A DNA stretch of 10,943 nt, taken from the NCBI GenBank assembly GCA_023424965.1, contig JAFADI010000058.1, positions 1-10,943 of the forward strand, read 5' to 3'. The stretch comes from Bacillota bacterium. Its GTDB lineage: Bacteria > Bacillota > Clostridia > Acetivibrionales > JAFADI01. The notes under the pieces are model-generated. The model was not told where the DNA came from and made no database searches. It saw only the letters and a list, made by a program, of their open reading frames with translations. Below, one piece after another: positions 1 through 7,598 of the stretch. The position numbers and the translations under genes were made by a program. Numbering within the stretch: position 1 is the stretch's first letter; each line of letters starts with the position of its first letter.

Positions 1-12
1 CAGATGGTAATT

Positions 13-40
13 AAAAGGAGAGCGCTGGCTCTCCTTTTTT
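13..40. terminator. Bidirectional hairpin terminator downstream of the AraC-type regulator
   Basis: A perfect 11-base-pair inverted repeat (13-23 pairing with 28-38, loop GCTG) has an A-run on its left and a T-run (35-40) on its right. On the minus strand the hairpin is followed by TTTTAATT, so it can end the regulator gene, whose stop codon lies 13 bases away. On the plus strand it is followed by T-rich sequence, so it could also end a gene entering from the left, outside the window. The symmetry fits a shared terminator between convergent genes; the left-hand partner is inferred. Confidence 0.85.
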
Positions 41-52
41 ATTTGTGCAGAT

Positions 53-919
53 TCAGGTTATATCGGTGTGACTCAATTTGGATTTCCTGTAGTTATTGGG
101 TGTAAGCCCGTAGTATTGGGTAAAGCAATCATAAAAATAACTCATGTTGCCAAAGCCTGCATCAAAGCAGATATCCACAATTTTCATGTTGGTGTTTGCC
201 AGCTGGTTTGCAGCATAGTTCAGTCTCAGGAGCTTGACATATTCCGTAGGCGTCATATTCAGATACTTTTTAAAGGAGCGGCTTGTATGTTCCCTGCTGG
301 CAGGGGAAAATTCAAAGAGGCGGACGATTCCCTGTGCGAAATTATCCTTTAATGACATCTTGCTGCAAATTTCTTCAAACCAGGGAGGGCATGCCTGCTT
401 CTTGCCTTTTTCCATGGTACCCAGCAATAATAGCGTAATTTCCAAAAGCATAAACTTTAAACTGGATATGCGTTTGGATTCTTCCTGGGGAGACAGGGAA
501 AAAATAGCTTTGAACCGATCCACAAAGCCCTGCATAGCCACCTCGCTGATGGACAGCCGGGGAGGCAGCTTTTCCTCCCGCAGCCTGTCAAGGGCCAGAC
601 TGTCTCCCAAAAAGTACCGGAGGGAATCGAAGATGTGGGGGGAGAACCAGAGGCGGATGAGGCCGCAGGAGGTGTTTTCCTTCTGATAATACCTGTGCCT
701 GTCCTCCGGGCGGATAAAAAGAACGGTGTTGCAGGAAATATCCTGGACTTCTCCGTTGACTTCATGGTGCATGCCTCCCGAGAAGACGAGAAAAATTTCA
801 TTGTACGAGTGGTTGTGCAGCGGGACCTTATAATTGATGTCATAAATAATCGAATGCAAGATGGCATCCGACGGGTCCGGATAATCACTCAGCCTGTACC
901 TTTCATAGCAGTCCTGCAT
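53..919 (-). CDS. AraC-family transcriptional regulator with N-terminal cupin sensor domain
   Basis: This is a 288-residue DNA-binding regulator of the classic AraC sugar-response layout. Residues about 30-76 form the small beta-barrel (cupin) ligand domain, with an H35-x-H37 pair, E41 and H75 where such domains often bind a ligand or metal. The C-terminal hundred residues carry two helix-turn-helix units, at about 196-218 and 245-267; the second has the family signature of IVDICFDAGFGNMSYF followed by a G-L-T-P-NNYRK ending. It is transcribed away from the glycerate kinase operon, the usual position for a local regulator, so control of that operon is likely but inferred. The ATG at 919 is preferred because an AAAGGGGT ribosome site precedes it. 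An in-frame ATG at 940 would add seven residues but has no ribosome site. The inducer is unknown. Confidence 0.92.
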   Translation of the reverse strand: MQDCYERYRLSDYPDPSDAILHSIIYDINYKVPLHNHSYNEIFLVFSGGMHHEVNGEVQDISCNTVLFIRPEDRHRYYQKENTSCGLIRLWFSPHIFDSLRYFLGDSLALDRLREEKLPPRLSISEVAMQGFVDRFKAIFSLSPQEESKRISSLKFMLLEITLLLLGTMEKGKKQACPPWFEEICSKMSLKDNFAQGIVRLFEFSPASREHTSRSFKKYLNMTPTEYVKLLRLNYAANQLANTNMKIVDICFDAGFGNMSYFYDCFTQYYGLTPNNYRKSKLSHTDIT

Positions 920-929
920 AGTATCATTG

Positions 930-937
930 ACCCCTTT
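930..937 (-). promoter_or_regulatory. Ribosome binding site that decides the AraC-type regulator start
   Basis: On the minus strand AAAGGGGT lies ten bases before the ATG at 919. The only other in-frame ATG nearby, at 940, has no purine-rich site upstream. The spacing is slightly long, so the choice is favoured rather than certain. Confidence 0.5.
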
Positions 938-940
938 CAT

Positions 941-1172
941 AAAAGCCGAAGGAAGCGTCCACCACTCAAGCTTCCGGATGATATCACTGTAGCATAAAAT
1001 TTAAGTCACGACAACAGAAGAAAATATGCATCTTTGGGGATACAATATTCAATATAGGAGATAATACGGATTTCTGTGCTATATCGTTTATGCTTAAAGG
1101 CGCTGATTTAAAATATAGCAAGGATGGCTTTCTATACCAAACGACATAATCCAAAAGAAAGGAGCAATTCCA
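941..1172. promoter_or_regulatory. Divergent intergenic region between AraC-type regulator and glycerate kinase
   Basis: This AT-rich stretch should hold the promoters of both divergent genes. No convincing open reading frame, RNA gene or riboswitch was recognised. It contains the candidate minus-strand promoter at 986-1014, an 11-base palindrome ATATTCAATAT at 1045-1055, and a perfect 8-base inverted repeat, TGCTATAT (1077-1084) with ATATAGCA (1113-1120). A plus-strand promoter for glycerate kinase could not be placed with confidence; TAAAAT at 1109-1114 is a possible -10 box without a good -35 partner. Confidence 0.6.
986..1014 (-). promoter_or_regulatory. Candidate sigma-A promoter of the AraC-type regulator
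   Basis: Reading the minus strand, TTGTCG (1009-1014) and TACAGT (986-991) are separated by 17 bases. A TGC directly before the -10 box gives an extended -10 element. This lies about 67 bases upstream of the preferred start codon. The match to TTGACA/TATAAT is partial, and it was found by eye only. Confidence 0.4.
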
Positions 1173-2324
1173 ATGAGGGTATTAATCGCGATGGACTCGT
1201 TCAAAGGCAATCTCAGTTCCCTGGGTGTTGCCGGAATTGTAGAGAAGGGGATAAGGAAGGTATATCCGGACGCTTTTATAGATAAGGTGGCGATCGCTGA
1301 CGGAGGCGAGGGAACCGTTGACGCGGTGGTGGCTGCTAAAAGCGGAAAGTACATCCATACGGAAGTCACCGGTCCCATGGGGAAAAAGGTAAAGGCCCGA
1401 TACGGCATTGTGGATGGAAGCACGGCGGTCATGGAAATGGCTGAAGCGTCAGGGCTCACGCTGGTCCCGCAGGAAGAAAGGAACCCCATGCTTGCAACTA
1501 CCTTTGGCACCGGCGAGTTGATCATTGATGCCATTGACAGGGGATGCAGCAGGATCATCCTGGGAATTGGCGGAAGTGCCACCAATGACGGCGGTGCAGG
1601 GATGGCCATGGCGTTGGGAGCAAAATTTCTCGACAGGCAGGGAAAAGAGATCGGCCCTGGCGGCGGGGAACTGGGCAGACTGAATACGGTTGATGCAACC
1701 GGACTGGATAAAAGAATTAACCAGGTGGAGTTTCTCGTCGCCTGCGATGTGGATAACCCCCTTTGCGGAGAAAAAGGCGCCTCCAGGATCTTCGGGCCGC
1801 AAAAGGGTGCTTCTCCGGAGATGGTGGAAGCGCTGGACCGGAATCTGGCCCACTACGCTGAAGCCGTAAAAAGGGCTTGCGGCATCGATATAAAGGATAT
1901 ACCGGGTTCCGGAGCGGCAGGGGGGCTGGGAGGCGGTTTATTGGCTTTCTGCGGGGCAAGTTTGAAGAGCGGAATCGGGATTGTCCTGGATGCCATCGGT
2001 ATTGAAAGCAGGATAAAGGATGCGGATATCGTCGTTACCGGCGAAGGCAGGATGGACGGACAGACCGCAGGGGGCAAGGTGCCGGTGGGGATGGCCGGGA
2101 GGGCGAAGACGTACGGTAAGCCCGTATTTGCAATTGCAGGCTTCCTGGATAAGGGAGCGGAACAGGTATATAACCATGGCATCGATGCGGCCATGAGTTC
2201 CATGGTAGGGCCCATGTCCCTGGACGAAGCCATAAAGGAATCGCCCCGGTTGATTGAGGATGCTGCGGAAAGACTTTTCAGAATCATAAAAGCTGTAAGT
2301 CTCTATTACAATAGTAAGGAGTGA
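1173..2324 (+). CDS. Glycerate kinase, type 1 (GarK/GlxK family)
   Basis: This cytoplasmic enzyme uses ATP to phosphorylate D-glycerate to phosphoglycerate; members of this family usually make 2-phosphoglycerate, which then enters lower glycolysis. Its 383 residues match the usual family length of about 370-385. Family landmarks appear in order: DSFKGNLSS (8-16), ADGGEGT (42-48), GIGGSATNDGG (131-141), CDVDNPL (191-197), a glycine-rich GAAGGLGGG (247-255) and TGEGRMDGQT (289-298). The ATG at 1173 has AAAGGAG at 1158-1164, eight bases upstream. The next gene is a D-2-hydroxyacid dehydrogenase starting five bases after the stop codon, so the two are almost certainly co-transcribed. Together they give the route hydroxypyruvate to glycerate to phosphoglycerate. 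The assignment is firm; which phosphoglycerate isomer is made is from family knowledge. Confidence 0.96.
   Translation: MRVLIAMDSFKGNLSSLGVAGIVEKGIRKVYPDAFIDKVAIADGGEGTVDAVVAAKSGKYIHTEVTGPMGKKVKARYGIVDGSTAVMEMAEASGLTLVPQEERNPMLATTFGTGELIIDAIDRGCSRIILGIGGSATNDGGAGMAMALGAKFLDRQGKEIGPGGGELGRLNTVDATGLDKRINQVEFLVACDVDNPLCGEKGASRIFGPQKGASPEMVEALDRNLAHYAEAVKRACGIDIKDIPGSGAAGGLGGGLLAFCGASLKSGIGIVLDAIGIESRIKDADIVVTGEGRMDGQTAGGKVPVGMAGRAKTYGKPVFAIAGFLDKGAEQVYNHGIDAAMSSMVGPMSLDEAIKESPRLIEDAAERLFRIIKAVSLYYNSKE
2316..2321 (+). promoter_or_regulatory. Ribosome binding site that decides the first dehydrogenase start
   Basis: AAGGAG sits eight bases before the ATG at 2330. The longer in-frame GTG at 2321 overlaps this site and the kinase stop codon, and has no site of its own at a workable distance. 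The ATG also gives the protein the usual MKIVVLDGY start of this family. Confidence 0.8.
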
Positions 2325-2329
2325 AGGAT

Positions 2330-3289
2330 ATGAAAATTGTGGTATTGGACGGATATACCTTAAATCCCGGGGATCTGGACTGGGACAGGGTGAAAAGGCT
2401 GGGAGAGGTAACCATTTACGACCGTACTCCCCCGGAGCAAATCGTTGAACGGGCTGAGGGTGCGGAGATTGTCCTGACAAACAAGACACCTTTGGGGGGA
2501 GCCGAATTTTCTGCGTTAAAAGAGCTCAAATATGTGGGCGTTCTGGCTACGGGCTATAATGTTGTGGATGTAGCGGCGGCGAAGGAGCACGGCATTGTTG
2601 TCACGAACATTCCCACCTATGGGACGAAATCCGTAGCCCAGATGACCTTTGCGCTTATTCTGGAGATGACGCAGCATGTACAGACCCACAGCGATGCCGT
2701 CATCAACGGGGAATGGGGCAGCTGCAAGGATTTTTGTTTCTGGAAGCATCCCTTGATAGAACTGGAAGGCAAAACCATGGGGATTATCGGCTTTGGACGG
2801 ATTGGGCAAAGTGTGGCGGATGTGGCCGGGGCCTTTGGAATGAAGGTTCTGGGCTATGACAGCCACCGAAGTGACCAGGTGGGCAGAAGCGATTTTAAGT
2901 GGGCGGAGCTGGATGAACTGCTGAGGGAATCAGATATCGTCAGCCTGCACTGCCCCCTCTTTCCTGAGACAAAGGGTATTATCAATAAAGAGAATCTGGG
3001 CAAGATGAAGAAGTCGGCCTTGCTCATCAATACCTCCAGGGGACCGCTGGTGGTAGAGGAGGACCTGGCGGAAGCGTTGAACGGGGATGTGATCGCGGGT
3101 GCCGGCCTTGACGTGCTTTCCGTAGAACCTCCCAGATCCGACAATCCCTTATTAAAGGCGAAAAACTGTTATATTACCCCGCATATCTCCTGGGCCACAA
3201 GGGAAGCGAGAGCAAGGCTCATGGACATTGCGGCGGACAACCTTGAAGCTTTTATAAAGGCCAGTCCCATCAATGTTGTAAATGGGTAA
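2330..3289 (+). CDS. D-2-hydroxyacid dehydrogenase, glycerate dehydrogenase/hydroxypyruvate reductase type
   Basis: A 319-residue NAD(P)-dependent dehydrogenase that should interconvert a 2-keto acid and its D-2-hydroxy acid. Next to glycerate kinase the most likely pair is hydroxypyruvate and D-glycerate. The N-terminal catalytic half carries LATGYNVVDVAAA (72-84). The nucleotide-binding fold has GFGRIG at 154-159 and an acidic residue, D177, at the end of the second strand, which points to NAD rather than NADP. The catalytic triad of the family is present: R237 in NTSRG, E266 in VEPP and H285 in TPH. It lies five bases after the kinase stop and is followed within 12 bases by a terminator, so it ends the operon. 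Substrate specificity cannot be read from sequence; other 2-keto acids remain possible. Confidence 0.93.
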   Translation: MKIVVLDGYTLNPGDLDWDRVKRLGEVTIYDRTPPEQIVERAEGAEIVLTNKTPLGGAEFSALKELKYVGVLATGYNVVDVAAAKEHGIVVTNIPTYGTKSVAQMTFALILEMTQHVQTHSDAVINGEWGSCKDFCFWKHPLIELEGKTMGIIGFGRIGQSVADVAGAFGMKVLGYDSHRSDQVGRSDFKWAELDELLRESDIVSLHCPLFPETKGIINKENLGKMKKSALLINTSRGPLVVEEDLAEALNGDVIAGAGLDVLSVEPPRSDNPLLKAKNCYITPHISWATREARARLMDIAADNLEAFIKASPINVVNG

Positions 3290-3300
3290 GAAGGGTATCG

Positions 3301-3335
3301 GGCGGGCTGCTTTGGCGCAGCCCGCCTATTTTTTT
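3301..3335 (+). terminator. Rho-independent terminator of the glycerate kinase operon
   Basis: GGCGGGCTGC (3301-3310) pairs perfectly with GCAGCCCGCC (3317-3326) around a six-base loop, and is followed by TA and seven T residues (3329-3335). It lies 12 bases after the dehydrogenase stop. The minus-strand operon ends at 3338 and would form the same hairpin, but with no T-run after it in that direction. Confidence 0.93.
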
Positions 3336-3337
3336 GA

Positions 3338-4690
3338 TCATTTTCTCAGCCTGGCTTTTTCCAGGGAGCTTTGGACGGTATAAATGAACTGCTCGGCAGT
3401 TATTTTACCGGCGGAAAATTCATCGAGAGCTTCCTGGAAAGTCCTTCCCGACTTTGAATCTGGGAAGCCGTCTTTATATTCCTGCAAAATAGTATATTCT
3501 TTAAGCTGGGGCAATACCTGGTTGAGGATGGAGGGCTGCCTGCTTGCCGGAAGACTGTACTTTGCCTGTGCAGAAAGGATCTCCACCTGTGAAAGCTTGT
3601 CAGCCATGTTCTCAGCCAGAAGAAAATCCACCAGCTTTACGATAGAAACTTTTTTCCCGGCGGAGAAGGAATTCCTGCTGATCAATATCCCGTAACCGTT
3701 GTCCGTGGTCAGAAACGGAGTGGTGTTGACCGTACTGCCGGGGAGCCGCGGAATAGGAATTATTTTTGTTTTATCTGTAATATGGCCCGGGATTTTATTG
3801 GCGTATTTGCTGTAAGTGAGGCACATGGCGGCTTTTTCCTGGGAATATTGGGACAGGGAGGTTACCCAGCCGCCGTTTAAGTAAGTGTTTTCAAAAAACA
3901 GGCCTTTTTCCCTCATTTCATTTAATAACCCGCATACTTTTTCCACGTTTGGGGTATCAAATCTGTATGAATTTTTAAGATCCTCCATTTCCGCAGCGCC
4001 ACCGGGAAGCTGCATGAGAAAGGAACTGAATAAAAGTGAAGCGGGACTTCCATTGTTGCTCCCAATTGCCAGGGGAGTGATCCCGGCGTTTTTAATTTTT
4101 GCCGAGACATCAAGCAAATCTCTATAGGTAGAAGGATAGTTTGAATTCAGCTTTTTAAAAATATCGGTATTGCAGGCCCAAAAGGCATAGCTCTGCAAAA
4201 AGGGCAATCCGAAATAATGGTCCTGTATTTTATAGTTTTCCAGGGCACTGGCGGGAAATTGGCTTAATTTGACCTGCTCGGAACTCTTCAGATACTCTTC
4301 CATATCAAGTATAAGATTGTTGCTGGCCAGATCATACAGTGAAGCAGTACCGCCCCAGTACGTAAAAACATCAGGCAGGCTGTTTGTTGCGGAGTATGAA
4401 ATAATGGTATTTCTGAGTTCTTTTTCCGCAACCGCCTCTACCGTGACAGGAATGTCCGACGAACGGGAAAAGCCCCTGATTTCATCCGACAGCAGCTGCC
4501 CGGCAGCCTCCCCCCCGCTGAAGCCAATGACACAGGTCAAAGGAGTCCGGCTGAGGGGAATTGTATTGCTGCTTTTATGCTCACCTGTAAAGAGGACAAG
4601 CATTGCACAGGCCAAAACAGTTACCAGGGTGAGGGAGCCGATCATCATGGGCAAGGTGAAGAAAAAACCCCCTTTTATGTATTTGATCAT
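3338..4690 (-). CDS. Membrane-anchored family-1 extracellular solute-binding protein, third gene of the sensor operon
   Basis: A 450-residue protein whose body (about 50-440) looks like a MalE-type sugar-binding protein, for example FTYWGGTASLYDLA and LPFLQSYAFWACNTDIFKKL. The N-terminus has two lysines (K3, K6) and then a long hydrophobic stretch at about 9-35. There is no convincing signal-peptidase site, and the single Cys (C28) is embedded in hydrophobic residues without a normal lipobox. It is therefore probably held in the membrane with the binding domain outside. Its ATG overlaps the stop of the response-regulator gene as ATGA, with GAAGGA at 4698-4703 upstream, so translation is coupled. 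There is no permease in this operon, and a second, lipoprotein-type binding protein accompanies the transporter. A sensing role with the neighbouring histidine kinase is therefore more likely than transport; this is inferred. Confidence 0.85.
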   Translation of the reverse strand: MIKYIKGGFFFTLPMMIGSLTLVTVLACAMLVLFTGEHKSSNTIPLSRTPLTCVIGFSGGEAAGQLLSDEIRGFSRSSDIPVTVEAVAEKELRNTIISYSATNSLPDVFTYWGGTASLYDLASNNLILDMEEYLKSSEQVKLSQFPASALENYKIQDHYFGLPFLQSYAFWACNTDIFKKLNSNYPSTYRDLLDVSAKIKNAGITPLAIGSNNGSPASLLFSSFLMQLPGGAAEMEDLKNSYRFDTPNVEKVCGLLNEMREKGLFFENTYLNGGWVTSLSQYSQEKAAMCLTYSKYANKIPGHITDKTKIIPIPRLPGSTVNTTPFLTTDNGYGILISRNSFSAGKKVSIVKLVDFLLAENMADKLSQVEILSAQAKYSLPASRQPSILNQVLPQLKEYTILQEYKDGFPDSKSGRTFQEALDEFSAGKITAEQFIYTVQSSLEKARLRK

Positions 4691-5505
4691 AGGCTTTTCC
4701 TTCTTTTCTGCATAAGTGAATCTTTGTACACCGATGGCACTGTTCCAACGTATTTCCTGAACACCTTCGAGAAGTAATTGGTGTCTGTGAATCCCACAAG
4801 CAAGGATATGTCACTGATTTTATATTCCGTCTTCTCCAGCATGGCTTTTGCCTTATTAATCCTCAATTCGTTTACATACTGGATAAAAGGTTTGCCCATT
4901 TCCTTGCTGAAAAGGTCCGACAGGTAGCATGGATTTACGAACAGACAGGAAGCGACGGACTCCAGGGAAATTTGCCGGTGGAAGTTGGAGTCGATGTAGT
5001 TCAGGGCTTTTTGAACCAGGCTGTCACCGTTTTCTCCGGCACTATCCTCCGGCTCCGCATTTTCCCCTTTAGCAGTTATCTTTTGTATGATTGCCTGCAT
5101 CCTGTCAATTTTCTGGTGGTATTTTTTGTTTTTATCCAGGAACGCTGTTGCAGCTTTCAATATGGAAACGAGATCATCTTCATTTACCGGTTTGAGCAGA
5201 TAGTTGAAAGCCTCATAGTTAAGGGCGCTGCGGGCATATTCAAAATCCCGGTATCCGCTGATCAATATAACACATGCCTCCGGATTTGCCTCTTTTATCT
5301 GTTTTAACAAGGAGATGCCGTCCAGACCGGGCATCCGGATATCCAGCAGTGTTATTTCAGGAGAAGTTTTCTTGAAAAGCTCCAATCCCTTGATCCCATT
5401 ATCGGCCTCGCCGCAGAATCTTAATCCAAGTGTATCCCAGGGAATCAGGTCTTTTATCAAAAATCTTATCCATTGTTCATCGTCAATTATAATAACTTTG
5501 TACAT
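4687..5505 (-). CDS. YesN-type response regulator (receiver plus AraC-type DNA-binding domain)
   Basis: A 272-residue cytoplasmic response regulator. The receiver domain (1-120) has the acidic pair D8/D9, the phosphate-accepting D55 in LLDIRMPG, S83 and the conserved K105-P106. After a short charged linker (about 125-160), the C-terminal hundred residues form an AraC-type DNA-binding domain with two helix-turn-helix units, at about 180-201 and 228-251, the second including DISLLVGFTDTNYFSKVFRK. The linker is short; many YesN relatives have a long middle region. The gene starts 12 bases after the kinase stop, with a GAGG ribosome site at 5512-5515, and its stop overlaps the start of the binding-protein gene. 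The kinase should phosphorylate D55. The divergent dehydrogenase/transporter operon is the most likely target, by position only. Confidence 0.95.
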   Translation of the reverse strand: MYKVIIIDDEQWIRFLIKDLIPWDTLGLRFCGEADNGIKGLELFKKTSPEITLLDIRMPGLDGISLLKQIKEANPEACVILISGYRDFEYARSALNYEAFNYLLKPVNEDDLVSILKAATAFLDKNKKYHQKIDRMQAIIQKITAKGENAEPEDSAGENGDSLVQKALNYIDSNFHRQISLESVASCLFVNPCYLSDLFSKEMGKPFIQYVNELRINKAKAMLEKTEYKISDISLLVGFTDTNYFSKVFRKYVGTVPSVYKDSLMQKRRKSL

Positions 5506-5517
5506 AAAGCACCTCTT

Positions 5518-7320
5518 TTAGATTATTATTGGTAGTACGATCTTTACCGTTGTGCCAAAATTATATTGACTTTCAATTTTTAGCCCATACTCATTCCCGA
5601 AATTCAGTTTGATTCTTTTATTAACGTTGACAAGGCCAATACCGATTCTGTACTCCTTGCCTGAGGCAGGAGCATTGAGCTCGGCACCTTTATCAAGCTC
5701 GCTTGCGAGAATTTGCAAATAAGAGGAATCGATCCCATTGCCGTTATCGATGATTTCAATGCAAAAATCCTTTTCGTTGGAACACTTATACACATTTAGA
5801 ATGATAATGCCTTTTTCCGTTAAAAGCTCAATGCCGTGAAAAAGTGCGTTTTCCACGACAGGCTGGATGATAAAATGAGGGACCTTGCATGTGAGGAGGC
5901 TTTCATCAATTTGATAAATGACGTCAAATTTATCTCCATACCGGTAGGTGTGTATTTTTATATAATGCTTGACATGCTCGATCTCTTCCGATACGGTTAC
6001 CATGTTGCTGCTGTTGTTGATATTGTACCGGAAAAGCAGTGCCAGGGATTGGGAGATATCTGCAATGCTGTAGACATTATTTGCCCGCGCCATCCCCCGG
6101 ATTACTTCCAGGGTGTTATATAGAAAATGGGGATTGATTTGGGCCTGGAGGGCTTTGAGTTCCGAATTGGTATTCTGTATTTCCTTTTCTATAAGGTTTT
6201 TCATAAGACGGTCTATCTGCTCCACCATGCTGGCATAGTTGTTGAGCAGCAGCTGCAAGTCGTGATTTCTGGCTTTTACGGGACTTATTTTAAAGTTTCC
6301 CTTTCCAACGGCCTTCATGGACTTTATGATGGAGCTGATGGGATCGGAAATATTTTTGGAAATCTGTACGGCAAAAATAATGGAAAAAGTCAGCCACATT
6401 GCAAATATAATCAGCACAATCATTGTTTGGCTTTTAATCTGGTTAATTGCAATTTTTGAAGGAACGGCACATATGATTTTCCACGAGGTGTCTCCGATAT
6501 TCTGGGTTAGAAAGGTCATGCCGTTCAATTCCTGGACCTCTTTGCCAAGGTTCAGCTTGCCCAGTTCAATATTCTGATAGGTGGCCTTGGAGATTTCCAC
6601 ACTCATATAGCTCATGTCCGGGAGGTGGACAATCTCGTTCCTGTCATCGATGATTAAGATAAAAGAGCCTTCTCCCAGGTCCACTTTGTTTATAAGCGCC
6701 GCAAAATCACTGTATTTAACATCCACCTGGACGATGATACTGCCGCGGTGAAGCCCGTAATTTGCAATTTCCTGCGCGAAGGAAAACACCAAAAGGCTCT
6801 CCTCGCTGTCCTTATCGTAGGTTGCATAGCCAACGCGGTGAAAGGAGAGGACATCGTCGGTATTCCTGGGTTTTTTATCTTCAAGCCAGGACTGGGAAAG
6901 CAAATTCACACTGTCATAGTTCGAGGAGGTTGAAAAAGTTTCTCCATAGCTGGTTACGATGTAAATGGAGGCAATGCTGGGGGAGGATTTTTTGATCACT
7001 CCAAGCATCTCTGAGGTCCTGCGGTTCAAGTCCAGGGTGTCCAGCTCCGATTTGTAGTCCATGTCGTCATGGATATTTGAAGAAACGATGTAATACGTAA
7101 GCTGGTTCATGGAGATTCTTGTCTGGTTCATGATTGATTCCAGCTGCCCTGTCAGCTGTTTTATGATCTCCCGGTTGTAATTGGTAACCTTGTCCCTCAC
7201 AAAAACATTGACGGTTGTGTAATAATTAACGGTAAAGAAAACTGCGGGCACCAGTGCAAAGGTTATGAAGAGGGTAGTCAGCTCAAACCGTATTGTGATA
7301 TTTCGATTCAACCATTTCAT
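5518..7320 (-). CDS. YesM-type sensor histidine kinase (HPK7/LytS-like, two transmembrane segments)
   Basis: A 600-residue membrane sensor kinase. One transmembrane helix lies at about 13-33, followed by an extracellular region of some 260 residues whose pattern resembles a double-Cache sensor. A second helix lies at about 298-320, then a HAMP-like linker (about 321-375). The phosphorylated histidine is H398 in INPHFLYNTLE, typical of the His_kinase family of YesM/LytS proteins. The ATPase part has PVVENALFHG (487-496), DNGNGID (525-531) and GIGLVNVNKRI (560-570). The ATG at 7320 has GAGGAAGG (7330-7337) upstream. It leads a three-gene operon with its response regulator and a membrane-anchored binding protein. 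Such kinases commonly control sugar ABC transporters in Firmicutes. The signal may be read directly by the Cache region or handed over by the binding protein. Confidence 0.95.
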   Translation of the reverse strand: MKWLNRNITIRFELTTLFITFALVPAVFFTVNYYTTVNVFVRDKVTNYNREIIKQLTGQLESIMNQTRISMNQLTYYIVSSNIHDDMDYKSELDTLDLNRRTSEMLGVIKKSSPSIASIYIVTSYGETFSTSSNYDSVNLLSQSWLEDKKPRNTDDVLSFHRVGYATYDKDSEESLLVFSFAQEIANYGLHRGSIIVQVDVKYSDFAALINKVDLGEGSFILIIDDRNEIVHLPDMSYMSVEISKATYQNIELGKLNLGKEVQELNGMTFLTQNIGDTSWKIICAVPSKIAINQIKSQTMIVLIIFAMWLTFSIIFAVQISKNISDPISSIIKSMKAVGKGNFKISPVKARNHDLQLLLNNYASMVEQIDRLMKNLIEKEIQNTNSELKALQAQINPHFLYNTLEVIRGMARANNVYSIADISQSLALLFRYNINNSSNMVTVSEEIEHVKHYIKIHTYRYGDKFDVIYQIDESLLTCKVPHFIIQPVVENALFHGIELLTEKGIIILNVYKCSNEKDFCIEIIDNGNGIDSSYLQILASELDKGAELNAPASGKEYRIGIGLVNVNKRIKLNFGNEYGLKIESQYNFGTTVKIVLPIII

Positions 7321-7364
7321 AAGAAAAAACCTTCCTCAAGCGGGAATACATCCCACATCCAGGC

Positions 7365-7495
7365 GATGTGCAGGGATAAACCGGTCTTTGGTACAGGGGA
7401 TAGGGCTCCCTTTATTCTATTAAAACATGATTCTTTAAAAAAAGCATCAGTTTTTACGGTGCAGACCCCTAGAGCCAAAAATATTACTGCACATC
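7365..7495. repeat. Paired GATGTGCAG / CTGCACATC inverted repeat with a third GTGCAG copy
   Basis: GATGTGCAG at 7365-7373 is matched perfectly by its reverse complement at 7487-7495, and a shorter GTGCAG lies at 7459-7464. All three fall between the divergent promoters. They may be binding sites for the AraC-type response regulator, which is inferred from position and copy number only. Confidence 0.4.
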
Positions 7496-7598
7496 TAAAA
7501 CTTTTACTCTTTTTTAAGGTGTTCGGGAGATAGTAAACTGAAACCGGAAGAGCAGTCAGAGGCCTTTGCAAATATTGAAGGAAAATTACCAAGGGAAT

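Noticed and set aside
457..888. A 143-codon minus-strand open frame inside the AraC-type regulator
   Set aside because: It is an out-of-frame shadow of a clearly recognised gene and is rich in Arg, Ser and Cys, as such shadows usually are.
1094..1609. A 171-codon minus-strand open frame opposite glycerate kinase
   Set aside because: It lies antisense to a well-supported enzyme gene, is low in complexity (Pro, Ser, Ile rich) and matches no family I recognise.
2321..2329. GTG start for the first dehydrogenase, giving a four-base overlap with the kinase
   Set aside because: The AAGGAG site at 2316-2321 overlaps this GTG and is correctly spaced for the ATG at 2330, which also gives the normal family N-terminus.
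4600..4615. Lipobox reading of the Cys near the N-terminus of the minus-strand binding protein
   Set aside because: The residues before it (V-L-A) are a poor lipobox and hydrophobic residues continue after the Cys, unlike the polar linker of real lipoproteins such as the one at 8631.
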